From NCBI GenBank assembly GCA_014189895.1, contig BJFQ01000003.1:20100-84099 (forward strand): a DNA stretch of 64,000 nucleotides. Reading direction: 5' to 3'. The translations under genes were made by a program, and so were the position numbers. The stretch's first letter is position 1. Every line of letters begins with the position of its first letter. The notes beneath the pieces were generated by a model, which ran no database searches, was not told where the DNA came from, and saw only the letters and a program-made list of their open reading frames with translations. Positions 1 through 8,587 of the stretch are shown here, piece by piece. Source of the DNA: Acidobacteriota bacterium (GTDB taxonomy: Bacteria > Acidobacteriota > Holophagae > Holophagales > Holophagaceae).

Positions 1-227
<227 letters not shown>

Positions 228-242
228 TTTGTACTTTCAAGA

Positions 243-602
243 TTAATAGGACATTCCTTGTAATAGAATCCCGACACTGATGAGAATCAGAGCTACCCAG
301 CGAAGCATTGGGATTGATTCAGACAAGAAAAAATAAGCAAGGAGGCCGTTGAGAATAAATCCAAGGGCTAAAAATGGATAAGCAAAACTGACTGGGACAA
401 GAGACAGGGCCTTGAGCCAAACAAGAAGGCTTACTCCATAACAAGTCAAGCCCGCCCAAAACCAAGGGATACCAAGGAGAGGGAGAAAAGCTGACAGACT
501 ATCAATTGAAATATGTCCTAGACCCCGCTTTAAGAACACTTGTGCCAAGGCATTCAGGGTCACCGAGGCAATGATCCAAGGTAGCGCTCTTAGTGAGTCC
601 AT
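243..602 (-). CDS. EamA/SMR-type small membrane protein, ArnE/ArnF-like
   Basis: A 119-residue protein with four predicted membrane helices (about 8-25, 38-60, 65-88, 97-115). It has the size and pattern of the small multidrug resistance superfamily and of the ArnE/ArnF subunits. ArnE and ArnF together flip undecaprenyl-phosphate-L-Ara4N across the inner membrane. The PVSFAYP segment near residue 70, the FFLSE segment near residue 91 and the final RW...G pattern resemble that subfamily. Its neighbours, two ArnT-like transferases and an ArnA-type dehydrogenase, support a role in lipid A modification. Only one subunit is present here, so the partner may be elsewhere, or this protein may act as a homodimer or be a general EamA carrier. 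Confidence 0.72.
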   Translation of the reverse strand: MDSLRALPWIIASVTLNALAQVFLKRGLGHISIDSLSAFLPLLGIPWFWAGLTCYGVSLLVWLKALSLVPVSFAYPFLALGFILNGLLAYFFLSESIPMLRWVALILISVGILLQGMSY

Positions 603-646
603 AAACCCCTTCCTAGAATGAGACTACCCTTAACTCGAGAGAATTT

Positions 647-2359
647 CTATTTTCGCTGAAGCAAAAGAAGATTATCGGATCCCGTTGGTACTTCTTTGAC
701 GGTTACAAAAGCGGACAGAAGGTTCGATCCTGACGGTTGACTAGTGGCCGCATTCCAATCGCTCGCCATAGCAACAAGAAAATGACCGGGTTTAATCTGT
801 AAAGCACGATCGGGTTCATGAATTTCAGGCATGGCTTGATGGGTGAAGAGTAGAGCCCCGCCTCGTATGGTTCTCCAAAAGAAGACCGAATGGTCTTCAA
901 TAATGGGCCTTATTTCAGCCCCCCATCTTTTAAAGCTTTTGAGAGGTTCCATGATGGGAAAACCTAAGTGTCCTGCAACACCAAAAACCAAAGCCAGAGT
1001 CACGCACAATTCTTTAGCGGCGGTGATTAGATCCTTACTGAGAAGTCGATAAGCCACGGCGATCGTACCCAGTGAGGCTACAAAGAGGAGGGCATGGAGA
1101 AGCTTTCGTGAAGCGGGCTCGTAAAAAATAGAAATCAAATGAGGTATCGGAATGAGTTGATGAATACCAAGGGCCAAGATGAGGAAGGTCAAGCACAGCA
1201 CCAAGGGCGTAATCATCAAAGTAAAATACGTAAAGCCCTTTATGAGTTTCCGGGTACTCGATAGGGTTTCATTCAAGAAACCCCCAACAATAATGCTCAC
1301 GAAGGGGAAACTCATGAGGAGATACTTTCCTTGTTTGCTCTCAGAAAGGGAGAGTAAGACAAAGGGAATTAGGATGCACAAAGAAATAAATATCATTAGT
1401 GGGCTTCGGTTTTCTTTATTTTTATAAACACTAATTAGACTAGGAATTAATAGAAGCGACCAAGGGAAAAGGTCACCGAGGGCATATTCAAAATACTTCC
1501 ACCATGGTTGAATATGATCCCAAGCCCGGAGCGCTCGCTCTATATTTTGGTAAATGATTAAGTAATAGCCGTAAGACCAACCAGCGCGGTAGATGGCGAT
1601 CGCATACCAAGGAAGTACGATAAGCGAGAAGAGACCAAGTAGGCTTAAAAAGTGAAACTCTTTCAACCGATAACTCTTTCTCTGGATAACCAAGAAGGCA
1701 GCTAGTATGACGATCGTCATTACGAGAGCTAGAGGCCCTTTTGTCAACGTCGCAAGACCCAAAAGGACGATGGATCGTCGATAGAAACGAGGGGCTTCAT
1801 TATCCTCTCGATAGGGCGCCAAGCCATTTTCAAGAAGATAACCACCAATCCAATACATCCAGCTTGAAGCTAGAAACACCGCAAATAACATGTCGATCTG
1901 AATGTACTGAGCTTGCCAAAACCACAGCGGGAGAACCCCTAAAATCATGACCGCTCGATGAGACAACGTATCACTTAAAAAACGATGTACCCATTGCTTG
2001 AGAAAGAAAAAGAAAAGGATGCTGCTAAGAACTGATGGGAGTCGAAGAGCCCAGGGAATTAAATGATTGATGTCATTAGGAGTCCCGCCCAAAATTGAAA
2101 CTAGCCCGTTGGATATTTTCATCAACCAATAAAATAAAATGGGCTTCTCGGTATAAATGAGTCCATTGAAATAAGGGAATATCCATTCTTTTTTTTCAAT
2201 CATCTCACGAACCGCCTGGGCGAAGTCAGGCTCGTCAGGGGACCAGAAGTCTCGAATAGGAATTAGGGTCAGGTACAAGATAGAGAAGAATATTGGCCAA
2301 CGATAGGTCCTCAACCACTGCCCAAATTTTTCACCCGGAATCATCTTAGGAGCGTCCAT
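647..2359 (-). CDS. ArnT-like GT-C glycosyltransferase (first copy)
   Basis: A 570-residue integral membrane protein of the PMT/ArnT (GT83) type. These enzymes move a sugar, in ArnT 4-amino-4-deoxy-L-arabinose, from undecaprenyl phosphate to lipid A on the periplasmic side of the inner membrane. After the first helix, the first periplasmic loop has the acidic pair Asp42-Glu43 in WSPDEPDF, followed by the EKPILFYWL segment around 71-79. Both are hallmarks of the family. Many hydrophobic helices fill residues 85-470, and a soluble periplasmic domain closes the protein. The start at 2359 has AGGA seven bases upstream and overlaps the end of the preceding transporter gene by 14 bases. The true sugar and acceptor are not shown by sequence. 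Confidence 0.8.
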   Translation of the reverse strand: MDAPKMIPGEKFGQWLRTYRWPIFFSILYLTLIPIRDFWSPDEPDFAQAVREMIEKKEWIFPYFNGLIYTEKPILFYWLMKISNGLVSILGGTPNDINHLIPWALRLPSVLSSILFFFFLKQWVHRFLSDTLSHRAVMILGVLPLWFWQAQYIQIDMLFAVFLASSWMYWIGGYLLENGLAPYREDNEAPRFYRRSIVLLGLATLTKGPLALVMTIVILAAFLVIQRKSYRLKEFHFLSLLGLFSLIVLPWYAIAIYRAGWSYGYYLIIYQNIERALRAWDHIQPWWKYFEYALGDLFPWSLLLIPSLISVYKNKENRSPLMIFISLCILIPFVLLSLSESKQGKYLLMSFPFVSIIVGGFLNETLSSTRKLIKGFTYFTLMITPLVLCLTFLILALGIHQLIPIPHLISIFYEPASRKLLHALLFVASLGTIAVAYRLLSKDLITAAKELCVTLALVFGVAGHLGFPIMEPLKSFKRWGAEIRPIIEDHSVFFWRTIRGGALLFTHQAMPEIHEPDRALQIKPGHFLVAMASDWNAATSQPSGSNLLSAFVTVKEVPTGSDNLLLLQRK

Positions 2360-3092
2360 TTTTTTGTCCTACGGGGAAAGGATTGAAATCTGTTTCATAA
2401 TCGTAGATATCCACTTCCTCGGCCTTCTTGAGGTAGCTAACCGTTGCATATGTGATCGGTGTCATTAAAGTCTCATAGATAACTTTGGCAAAGTAGCCTG
2501 AAACTACTAAGTTAAGAATGATGCCAACAGGGAGTTGACCCGCATGGAAACCAAAATTAATGATCAGCGAGTCTACAAGTTGTCCGGCTATGGTACTTCC
2601 AATAGTACGGGTCCATAGCATTTGACCTCTCGTCATGATTTTCATTTTGGCGAGAACATAAGAATTGACGAATTCGCCTGCCCAAAAGGCAATAAGACTA
2701 AAAATTACCATGCGGGGAACCTGCCCTAAGACCGCCTCGAAAGCAAGCTGGTTCTTCCATGCGGGATCGAAAGGTAACCAAACCATGAAGGCACACATTA
2801 CTGCCATAAGCGTTGAGGCGAAGAAGGCAATCCAAATTGCCCTTCGAGATGCGCCGTATCCATAAACTTCGGTAAAGATGTCCCCAAATATATACGTGAT
2901 GGGGAAAAGGAGTTGGGCACCGCTAAATTGGATATCAAAAGTGTGGCCCATGAAGTAAAAGGAACCAAAATTTGTGATCTTTTGGCCGACTAAATTCGAA
3001 ACCATGAGAATGACGACATAGACATGGATAAGCGTATTCAGGTGCTTAAAGCGATTCGTGTCGAATGGTTGTTTTTTTATATTTTGATTCAT
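2346..3092 (-). CDS. Queuosine precursor transporter, YhhQ/QPTR family
   Basis: A 248-residue inner-membrane protein of the YhhQ (DUF165, TIGR00697) family, which imports queuosine precursors such as preQ0 and preQ1 for tRNA modification. About six helices are visible. The signature block near residues 60-85 reads ITYIFGDIFTEVYGYGASRR, matching the family's gD.(I/V)TEVYGY..aR core. It sits between two ArnT-like genes, six bases after one and overlapping the next by 14, so it is probably co-transcribed with them. No other queuosine gene is in the window. The position inside a lipid A gene group is unusual and may be incidental. Confidence 0.85.
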   Translation of the reverse strand: MNQNIKKQPFDTNRFKHLNTLIHVYVVILMVSNLVGQKITNFGSFYFMGHTFDIQFSGAQLLFPITYIFGDIFTEVYGYGASRRAIWIAFFASTLMAVMCAFMVWLPFDPAWKNQLAFEAVLGQVPRMVIFSLIAFWAGEFVNSYVLAKMKIMTRGQMLWTRTIGSTIAGQLVDSLIINFGFHAGQLPVGIILNLVVSGYFAKVIYETLMTPITYATVSYLKKAEEVDIYDYETDFNPFPVGQKNGRS

Positions 3093-3098
3093 AGAATT

Positions 3099-4835
3099 TT
3101 ATCGTGGCCTTAAGGCGGCCCCCGAGAGATTTCGTGGGGCGAGGAGTAAGTTGATATCTTGGTTTTGGTCTATGATAATCCACTGATCTTGGAGTATTTG
3201 GGGCATGAGTTTCCAGATTTTGACTTTTGCAATCATCCGAATGGGGGCTCCGGGAGCCAGGCGTTGGGTATCGGCCAAGGCCTGCTCTATCTGGCTTGGC
3301 TTTTCATAGAATTGAAGAGCAGCTTTTTCCGGAGACAGGCGATCTTTCCCAAAACGCAATTCACCGGTTCCTGCGATAACTCGACAAGGCTTTTGGGAAT
3401 AATAGGTAATGCCTTGAAAATAAGTACCAAAAGATAGCCATTCGGTATCGAGTGGAGATTGAACCACCCATTTTTTAACCGACTGAGGTGCAATGTAGTC
3501 TGAAAGGACATGAAAAGATAGCAAGAGCCCGACCATGGGTAAAAACAATACCGTGGCTAGGATCTTTGTTGGTGGTCGATAAGCAAAACGGAGAAAGAGA
3601 CCTGCCACGACAAATATCAGAAGGAGCAAAAAGGCTAGATAAAAAGATGGGGCGTCTGAGAGCTTTAGGCTTAGGTAGCCCATTAATACTATTCCAATGA
3701 GAATGAGTTCTGAGCCGATATAGGTTTGCTTAAGCGGGGCCGATTCAGATGATTCATGAGTGGTGACGAGCAATAAGAGGGGCAATAATACAGGGTAAAT
3801 ATAGGGCGGTAGCTTGGAACCGCTCAGCGAGAAGAAGACAAGAACCCAGAGCGAGAAAACAAAAAGTAGCCGCCTTAGGTGGTCAGGGTCATTAGCAGAT
3901 AGGGGTTTTCGTGACATTAGGGTGGATTTCATCTCCCATAATCCTACGAGGGTGAAACGGGTCCATGGGATGAGGCCTGCCAAAAGGAATAGAAGAAAAT
4001 AGGATTTATCGATGATCCAAATATCGCTTCCTTGCCGGGCATGCTCATGAGTGGTATATCGAATGAAGTTTTCGTAAATGAAAAAGAAGTATGAATGACC
4101 GGGATAGACTTGGTTAATTTTCCAAAACCAAGGAAATACTATGGCGATAAAAAGAAGGACCCCTTCCCATTTGATAACTTTTCTTACAAATTGAAGAGAG
4201 CTGAGGCCTCCGATGTAAATCAAGCCATAGCAAAAGATTAGCCCAGCAAATAAGACCAAGGCCACCGGCCCTTTGGTCAGAAAAGCTAAGCCTAAGAATG
4301 CCCAAACCGCCATAAGGGGTAGTCGCGATCCTGCTTTCCCTCCAGCTTCAGATTCAAGAAAGAACGCGAGTGACATCATCAGGAAAGCAGTAAAGAGAGC
4401 ATCCAAAGTGAGGATCTGGCTCATAGTGAATCCCATCAGTGAACTCAAGAGCGCCAGTGAAGGCCAGCTCCCAGAGGAAGGATTAATCAATTGAGTGATC
4501 TTTCGGCTTGACCAAATACAAAGACCAATAGCGATCACCACGGGGATTCTTGGCGCCCAATCATTGGGACCAAAGCATTCAATCGAGAGTGCTGAGATCC
4601 AATATTGAAGAGGTGGTTTTTCAAAGTAGAGAACGCCATTGAGGTGAGGGGCAAGCCAATCTCCCGTAGATACCATCTCTCTCGCAATCTCAGCATATCG
4701 GGCCTCGTCAGGTTCCCAGAGAGGCCGGATGCTGAGAGCCAGAACCGAAGTACACACCCAAAGGAAAAGATCTAAGAACTTGAATGAACCTGAATTTAGT
4801 TTCTTAGTTATCAACGTCACGCCCCATGGTGTCAT
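3099..4835 (-). CDS. ArnT-like GT-C glycosyltransferase (second copy)
   Basis: A second ArnT/PMT-family membrane glycosyltransferase (GT83), about 578 residues from the chosen start. The periplasmic loop after helix 1 carries WEPDEARYAE with the Asp43-Glu44 pair, and FEKPPLQYW follows near residue 71. This copy is closer to canonical ArnT than its neighbour, whose loop reads PDEPDF. It lies directly downstream of the ArnA-type dehydrogenase. The frame stays open up to 4904, but that start would overlap the upstream gene by about 100 bases. ATG at 4835 (32-base overlap) is preferred; GTG at 4820 is an alternative. The likely role is transfer of L-Ara4N or a related sugar to lipid A. Confidence 0.82.
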   Translation of the reverse strand: MTPWGVTLITKKLNSGSFKFLDLFLWVCTSVLALSIRPLWEPDEARYAEIAREMVSTGDWLAPHLNGVLYFEKPPLQYWISALSIECFGPNDWAPRIPVVIAIGLCIWSSRKITQLINPSSGSWPSLALLSSLMGFTMSQILTLDALFTAFLMMSLAFFLESEAGGKAGSRLPLMAVWAFLGLAFLTKGPVALVLFAGLIFCYGLIYIGGLSSLQFVRKVIKWEGVLLFIAIVFPWFWKINQVYPGHSYFFFIYENFIRYTTHEHARQGSDIWIIDKSYFLLFLLAGLIPWTRFTLVGLWEMKSTLMSRKPLSANDPDHLRRLLFVFSLWVLVFFSLSGSKLPPYIYPVLLPLLLLVTTHESSESAPLKQTYIGSELILIGIVLMGYLSLKLSDAPSFYLAFLLLLIFVVAGLFLRFAYRPPTKILATVLFLPMVGLLLSFHVLSDYIAPQSVKKWVVQSPLDTEWLSFGTYFQGITYYSQKPCRVIAGTGELRFGKDRLSPEKAALQFYEKPSQIEQALADTQRLAPGAPIRMIAKVKIWKLMPQILQDQWIIIDQNQDINLLLAPRNLSGAALRPR

Positions 4836-5850
4836 ATTCCAAGAGAAAATGTTCAAGGCTCTTTCTGAGGCTCTCGTCAATCCCAATAGTAGGTTTGAAT
4901 CCAAAGGTTTGATGGATTTTAGCGATACTTGGGGTGCGAGTCAGCACGTCTTGATACCCCTTCCCGTAGAAGTCACTGCTACTCGAAACCTCAATCTCGC
5001 TGAGCGTGACATTGAGCTCTTTACGCTTAGGATGATCTGCCCATATATTTCTGAGCTTTTCAGCAATTTCTTTTACGCTATAATCATTCTTCGGATTTCC
5101 GATATTAAATATCTGTCCGTCAGCCTTGTTATCTTTATTTTCAAGGATCATCATTAAGCCATCCATGGCATCATCGACATCAATAAAGCATCGACGTTGA
5201 GAGCCCCCATCAACTAACTTCAGGGGCTCACCATTAATCAGGTTCCAAATAAACTGAGTGACAAGCCTGGAACTTCCTTCTTTGGCTGCATGAAGACTAT
5301 CGAGTTTAGGTCCCATAAAATTAAAGGGGCGAAAAAGAGTAAACCTGAGATTTTGTTGCCAACCGTAAGCCCATATGATGCGATCAAGGAGTTGCTTGGA
5401 AGTGCTGTAGATCCAACGATCCATCGCAATGGGACCGGTTACTAGAGGACTCTTGTCCTCATCGAACTCAGCGTCTGGACACATTCCATAGACTTCGCTC
5501 GTCGATGGAAAAACGATCCTTTTTTTATATTTCACACAATGACGAATGACCTTAAGGTTTTCCTCGAAATCGAGCTCGAATACGCGAAGCGGATTTTTTA
5601 CATACGTCGCAGGTGTTGCGATGGCCACTAAGGGGAGTACAACGTCGCACTTCTTGACGTGCAGTTCGATCCATTCTCTCGAAATCGTAATATCGCCCTG
5701 AGAGAAGTGAAACCGTGGGTGATTAAGGTACTCAGTTACTTTGCTTGTCCCTAAATCCATGCCATAAACTTCCCAATCGGTCGTATTGAGAATTCGATGA
5801 GTTATATGAGATCCGATAAAACCATTGACCCCTAAAATAAGAATTTTCAT
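4804..5850 (-). CDS. arnA: UDP-glucuronate decarboxylating dehydrogenase, ArnA C-terminal type
   Basis: A 348-residue short-chain dehydrogenase matching the C-terminal domain of ArnA. That domain oxidises and decarboxylates UDP-glucuronate to UDP-4-keto-arabinose, the first committed step to L-Ara4N. The NAD loop is GVNGFIG (residues 7-13). The catalytic region FPSTSEVYGM holds Ser118-Glu119, and Tyr148 and Lys152 form the YxxxK pair. Arg305 in the RTPSI segment aligns with the catalytic Arg619 of E. coli ArnA. The ~300-residue N-terminal formyltransferase domain of ArnA is absent, and no arnB, arnC or arnD is nearby. The start is ATG at 5850 with AGG six bases upstream; an in-frame GTG lies six bases earlier. 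Confidence 0.86.
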   Translation of the reverse strand: MKILILGVNGFIGSHITHRILNTTDWEVYGMDLGTSKVTEYLNHPRFHFSQGDITISREWIELHVKKCDVVLPLVAIATPATYVKNPLRVFELDFEENLKVIRHCVKYKKRIVFPSTSEVYGMCPDAEFDEDKSPLVTGPIAMDRWIYSTSKQLLDRIIWAYGWQQNLRFTLFRPFNFMGPKLDSLHAAKEGSSRLVTQFIWNLINGEPLKLVDGGSQRRCFIDVDDAMDGLMMILENKDNKADGQIFNIGNPKNDYSVKEIAEKLRNIWADHPKRKELNVTLSEIEVSSSSDFYGKGYQDVLTRTPSIAKIHQTFGFKPTIGIDESLRKSLEHFLLEYDTMGRDVDN

Positions 5851-5876
5851 AGTCACCCTGAAGCTATTAACTTCTA

Positions 5877-6953
5877 TTAGTTAATCACAGAGGAATTAGT
5901 TACCCTACAAATAACCTTTCCAAAGTGTTGACCTGATTCAAGATACAGTTGCGCCGCCGGATAATCCTTAAAATCAAAAACTTTGTCAATGATAGGCCTA
6001 AAAGGGGGATTCGAGATCCCCGATTCTAAGCACGCCAATAACTTGAAGAAATTGGAGCGCTTACCCATGTAGGATCCTTGAATGACGATTTGGCGGGCAA
6101 ACAAGGATCTCAAGTTTAGGGCAACATCAGTCCCTGTTGTGCTCCCACAGGTAACAATGCGACCCCCTCGGCGACAAGCCATCATGCTTGTAGTCCAAGT
6201 GGCGGGTCCCGTGTGCTCAAAAACTACATCCACTCCCTTTTTGTGGGTAAGTTCTTTAATTCTTTCTGCAATATTTTCACGATTACGGTTAAGGACATGA
6301 GTCGCCCCGAGATCCCAACACTTAACAGCTTTTTGATCATCGCCGACGACCACAATCGACTTGGCGCCTAACATTCTAGTAAGTTGGATCGCTGCCGTTC
6401 CAATACCACTGCCCCCTCCCCAAATGAGGACTGTTTCGCCGAAGCCCAATCGGGCTTTTTCGACAAGCATTTCCCACGCAGTTAAGAAAACCAGAGGAAA
6501 AGCCGCTGCTTCTTCAAAAGTCCAACCCGAGGGAATGGGCAATAGATTATGAATCGGAACGTCCAAGATCGTAGAGGCTGTGCCATTCGTGAGATGCCCC
6601 ATTACTTTGTAAGATTTACAGAGCATATCATTACCAGATTGACAGTCAAAACAAGAGCCGCAACTTAGGCCTGGAGCGATCATGACGCTAGAGCCAACGG
6701 TTAATCCGAAAGGAAGTGACTCACTAGAACATATTTCTTCAATCACCCCGGATCCATCGGAACCAAGAATCACAGGTAGAGGTAACTGAATCCCGGGTAA
6801 ACCAAGAGTCGTCCATAAATCCAAGTGATTTAAGCTCAAACTTTTCAAAGTAATGCGAACAAAGCCATTCGGTAGGGATCCAAGGGGCAAGCTTTCAAGA
6901 CGAGGTGAACCAATGACTCCGTGCTCTCTGATCACCCAAGCGCTTCGATTCAT
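5877..6953 (-). CDS. Zinc-binding alcohol dehydrogenase (MDR superfamily)
   Basis: A 358-residue medium-chain dehydrogenase/reductase, a cytoplasmic NAD(P)-dependent oxidoreductase. The GroES-like N-terminal half contains the structural zinc cysteines Cys98, Cys101, Cys104 and Cys112. The cofactor half has the Rossmann loop GGGSGIG (179-185). The substrate is not evident. The closest general class is zinc-type alcohol or quinone reductases that replace the first catalytic cysteine with Asp (NHLDLW, Asp45). The gene starts three bases after gpsA ends, so it is probably in the same transcript as cinA-plsY-gpsA. Confidence 0.85.
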   Translation of the reverse strand: MNRSAWVIREHGVIGSPRLESLPLGSLPNGFVRITLKSLSLNHLDLWTTLGLPGIQLPLPVILGSDGSGVIEEICSSESLPFGLTVGSSVMIAPGLSCGSCFDCQSGNDMLCKSYKVMGHLTNGTASTILDVPIHNLLPIPSGWTFEEAAAFPLVFLTAWEMLVEKARLGFGETVLIWGGGSGIGTAAIQLTRMLGAKSIVVVGDDQKAVKCWDLGATHVLNRNRENIAERIKELTHKKGVDVVFEHTGPATWTTSMMACRRGGRIVTCGSTTGTDVALNLRSLFARQIVIQGSYMGKRSNFFKLLACLESGISNPPFRPIIDKVFDFKDYPAAQLYLESGQHFGKVICRVTNSSVIN

Positions 6954-6956
6954 GTT

Positions 6957-7949
6957 TTATGACTCCAAGCCTGCAGGTCGGGCCAAAAGTGTCTTTATAA
7001 CTTCTTCGGGTTTGCGCCCAGATAAAAGTTGATGAACGGCTTCCGTAATAGGCATTTGAAGATCGTGGGTTAGCGCTAACTTTAATGCGATTTCTGTTGC
7101 GAATTGCCCTTCCGCTACCTCCCCATTTAAAGTCATCTGAGCCTTCTCTAAACTACCTGTCCTTACAAGTTCCCTTCCTAGCCTACGATTACGGCTCTGC
7201 GGGCCCGTCGACGTCAAAAGCAAATCACCCATTCCGGCTAAGCCATAGGCAGTTTCTTGCTTTCCGCCAGCAGACCTGACTAGGCGAGTCATCTCAGCAA
7301 GACCTCGGGTCATGAGGGCAGCACGTGCGTTATGTCCCAACCCAAGCTCATCGAGAGCCCCAGAAGCAATAGCAAGAATATTCTTAACGGCGGAACAGAT
7401 CTGGGTCCCGATTAAATCATCAGAAAGATAGATGCGAAGATAATCGGAGCTCAACATCCCTCGAAGGCTCGAATATTCATCTGTCAATCGGGGTACGGCC
7501 AAAACCATCGCGGAAGGTAACTGGTGAGCCACTTCGTCAGCAAAGGTTGGGCCTGTCAAGAAAGACCATGGACTTCGAGTCAGGTCGCTTAATCGCTCTG
7601 AGATGTAGGGCGTTCCGTCAGGAAGCAGACCTTTGGTGGAGTGGATGAGGGTTTGATTTAATAAAAGACTAACGAAACTCTCTTTCCAAACGGGAAGTGT
7701 GACCTGCGAAGGGAGGGCGGACACAATCACCGAAGCAGCCATAGCCTCGACAGAAGAAGTTGTGAAGGTCAGCAATTCAGGAAAGACCTCAGGAGCAATA
7801 ACGGGATGCGACCGAGAATTATTTAAGAGTTGAGCTTTTTCTTGTGAGCGTGTCCAAACAGTCACCCGATGTCCATTGCGCGCAAAAGCAACCCCGAGAG
7901 CGATTCCCCAGTTACCTGAGCCAATGACACCAATTTTTTGAAAGTTCAT
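6957..7949 (-). CDS. gpsA: Glycerol-3-phosphate dehydrogenase [NAD(P)+]
   Basis: This 330-residue cytoplasmic enzyme reduces dihydroxyacetone phosphate to sn-glycerol-3-phosphate, the backbone of phospholipids. It has the nucleotide loop GSGNWG (10-15), the STKG motif (104-107), GPTFADEV (133-140) and the catalytic Lys189 in AVKN. The length is normal for bacterial GpsA. It lies 18 bases downstream of plsY, whose product consumes glycerol-3-phosphate, so the pair forms a phospholipid-precursor unit. Confidence 0.97.
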   Translation of the reverse strand: MNFQKIGVIGSGNWGIALGVAFARNGHRVTVWTRSQEKAQLLNNSRSHPVIAPEVFPELLTFTTSSVEAMAASVIVSALPSQVTLPVWKESFVSLLLNQTLIHSTKGLLPDGTPYISERLSDLTRSPWSFLTGPTFADEVAHQLPSAMVLAVPRLTDEYSSLRGMLSSDYLRIYLSDDLIGTQICSAVKNILAIASGALDELGLGHNARAALMTRGLAEMTRLVRSAGGKQETAYGLAGMGDLLLTSTGPQSRNRRLGRELVRTGSLEKAQMTLNGEVAEGQFATEIALKLALTHDLQMPITEAVHQLLSGRKPEEVIKTLLARPAGLES

Positions 7950-7967
7950 AGGCTTATCCCGCGAGAA

Positions 7968-8561
7968 TCAAAAATGAAAAGTTGGCTCTTCTTTCTTCAA
8001 TAGCCTATCAATATTACTTCTATGTTTTACGATAATGATTAGGCTGAGTATAACAATCAGCAAGAAATTAATATCCAAGGACTCAAAGAGATAGAAAGCA
8101 AATAGAGGGAGAGACAGTACTGCTGTAATACTCGAGAGGCTGACAATGCGCGTGAATACGAAACAAACGATGAACACGAGAAGAACCAACAATAAAAGTT
8201 TTGAAGAGGCCATCAATAATGCCCCACAAAGAGTGGCGACGCCCTTACCTCCTTTGAATTTCAGCCAAGGGGTGAAAATATGACCCAAAACGGAACTGAG
8301 TGCCACCCAAAAAACCCAATCAGATTGTCCCCAGGTTTTAACGAGGGCGACAGCTAGAGACCCTTTAGCCAGATCGCATAAGAGAGTTAGGACGCCTAGC
8401 GAAGATCCACCTGCGCGAGCCACGTTTGTCGCCCCGATATTACCGCTTCCGAAATTGCGAATATCCCCCTTACCCTTCATTGAGACAAAAAGATACCCAA
8501 AGGGAATGGACCCTAGTAAGAAAGCAAAGACTATCCATGACCATAAGGAGAAAGAAAGCAT
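7968..8561 (-). CDS. plsY: Acyl-phosphate:glycerol-3-phosphate acyltransferase
   Basis: A 197-residue inner-membrane protein of the PlsY family, which transfers an acyl group from acyl phosphate to glycerol-3-phosphate to give lysophosphatidate. The three family motifs are visible: the GSIPFGYL start, the RNFGSGNIGATNVAR block (35-49) and KFKGGKGVAT (102-111). About five helices are predicted. It is followed by gpsA, which makes its substrate. Confidence 0.96.
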   Translation of the reverse strand: MLSFSLWSWIVFAFLLGSIPFGYLFVSMKGKGDIRNFGSGNIGATNVARAGGSSLGVLTLLCDLAKGSLAVALVKTWGQSDWVFWVALSSVLGHIFTPWLKFKGGKGVATLCGALLMASSKLLLLVLLVFIVCFVFTRIVSLSSITAVLSLPLFAFYLFESLDINFLLIVILSLIIIVKHRSNIDRLLKKEEPTFHF

Positions 8562-8587
8562 TTAACTAGTTTACTTGCTATGTGATC

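Noticed and set aside
4729..5157. 142-codon plus-strand frame opposite the ArnT and ArnA-type genes
   Set aside because: It lies antisense to two well-supported genes, has no family signature and no convincing ribosome-binding site.
5867..5884. TTAAC...GTTAA hairpin at the end of the alcohol dehydrogenase gene
   Set aside because: The five-base A/T-rich stem with no T-run is too weak for a terminator and likely chance.
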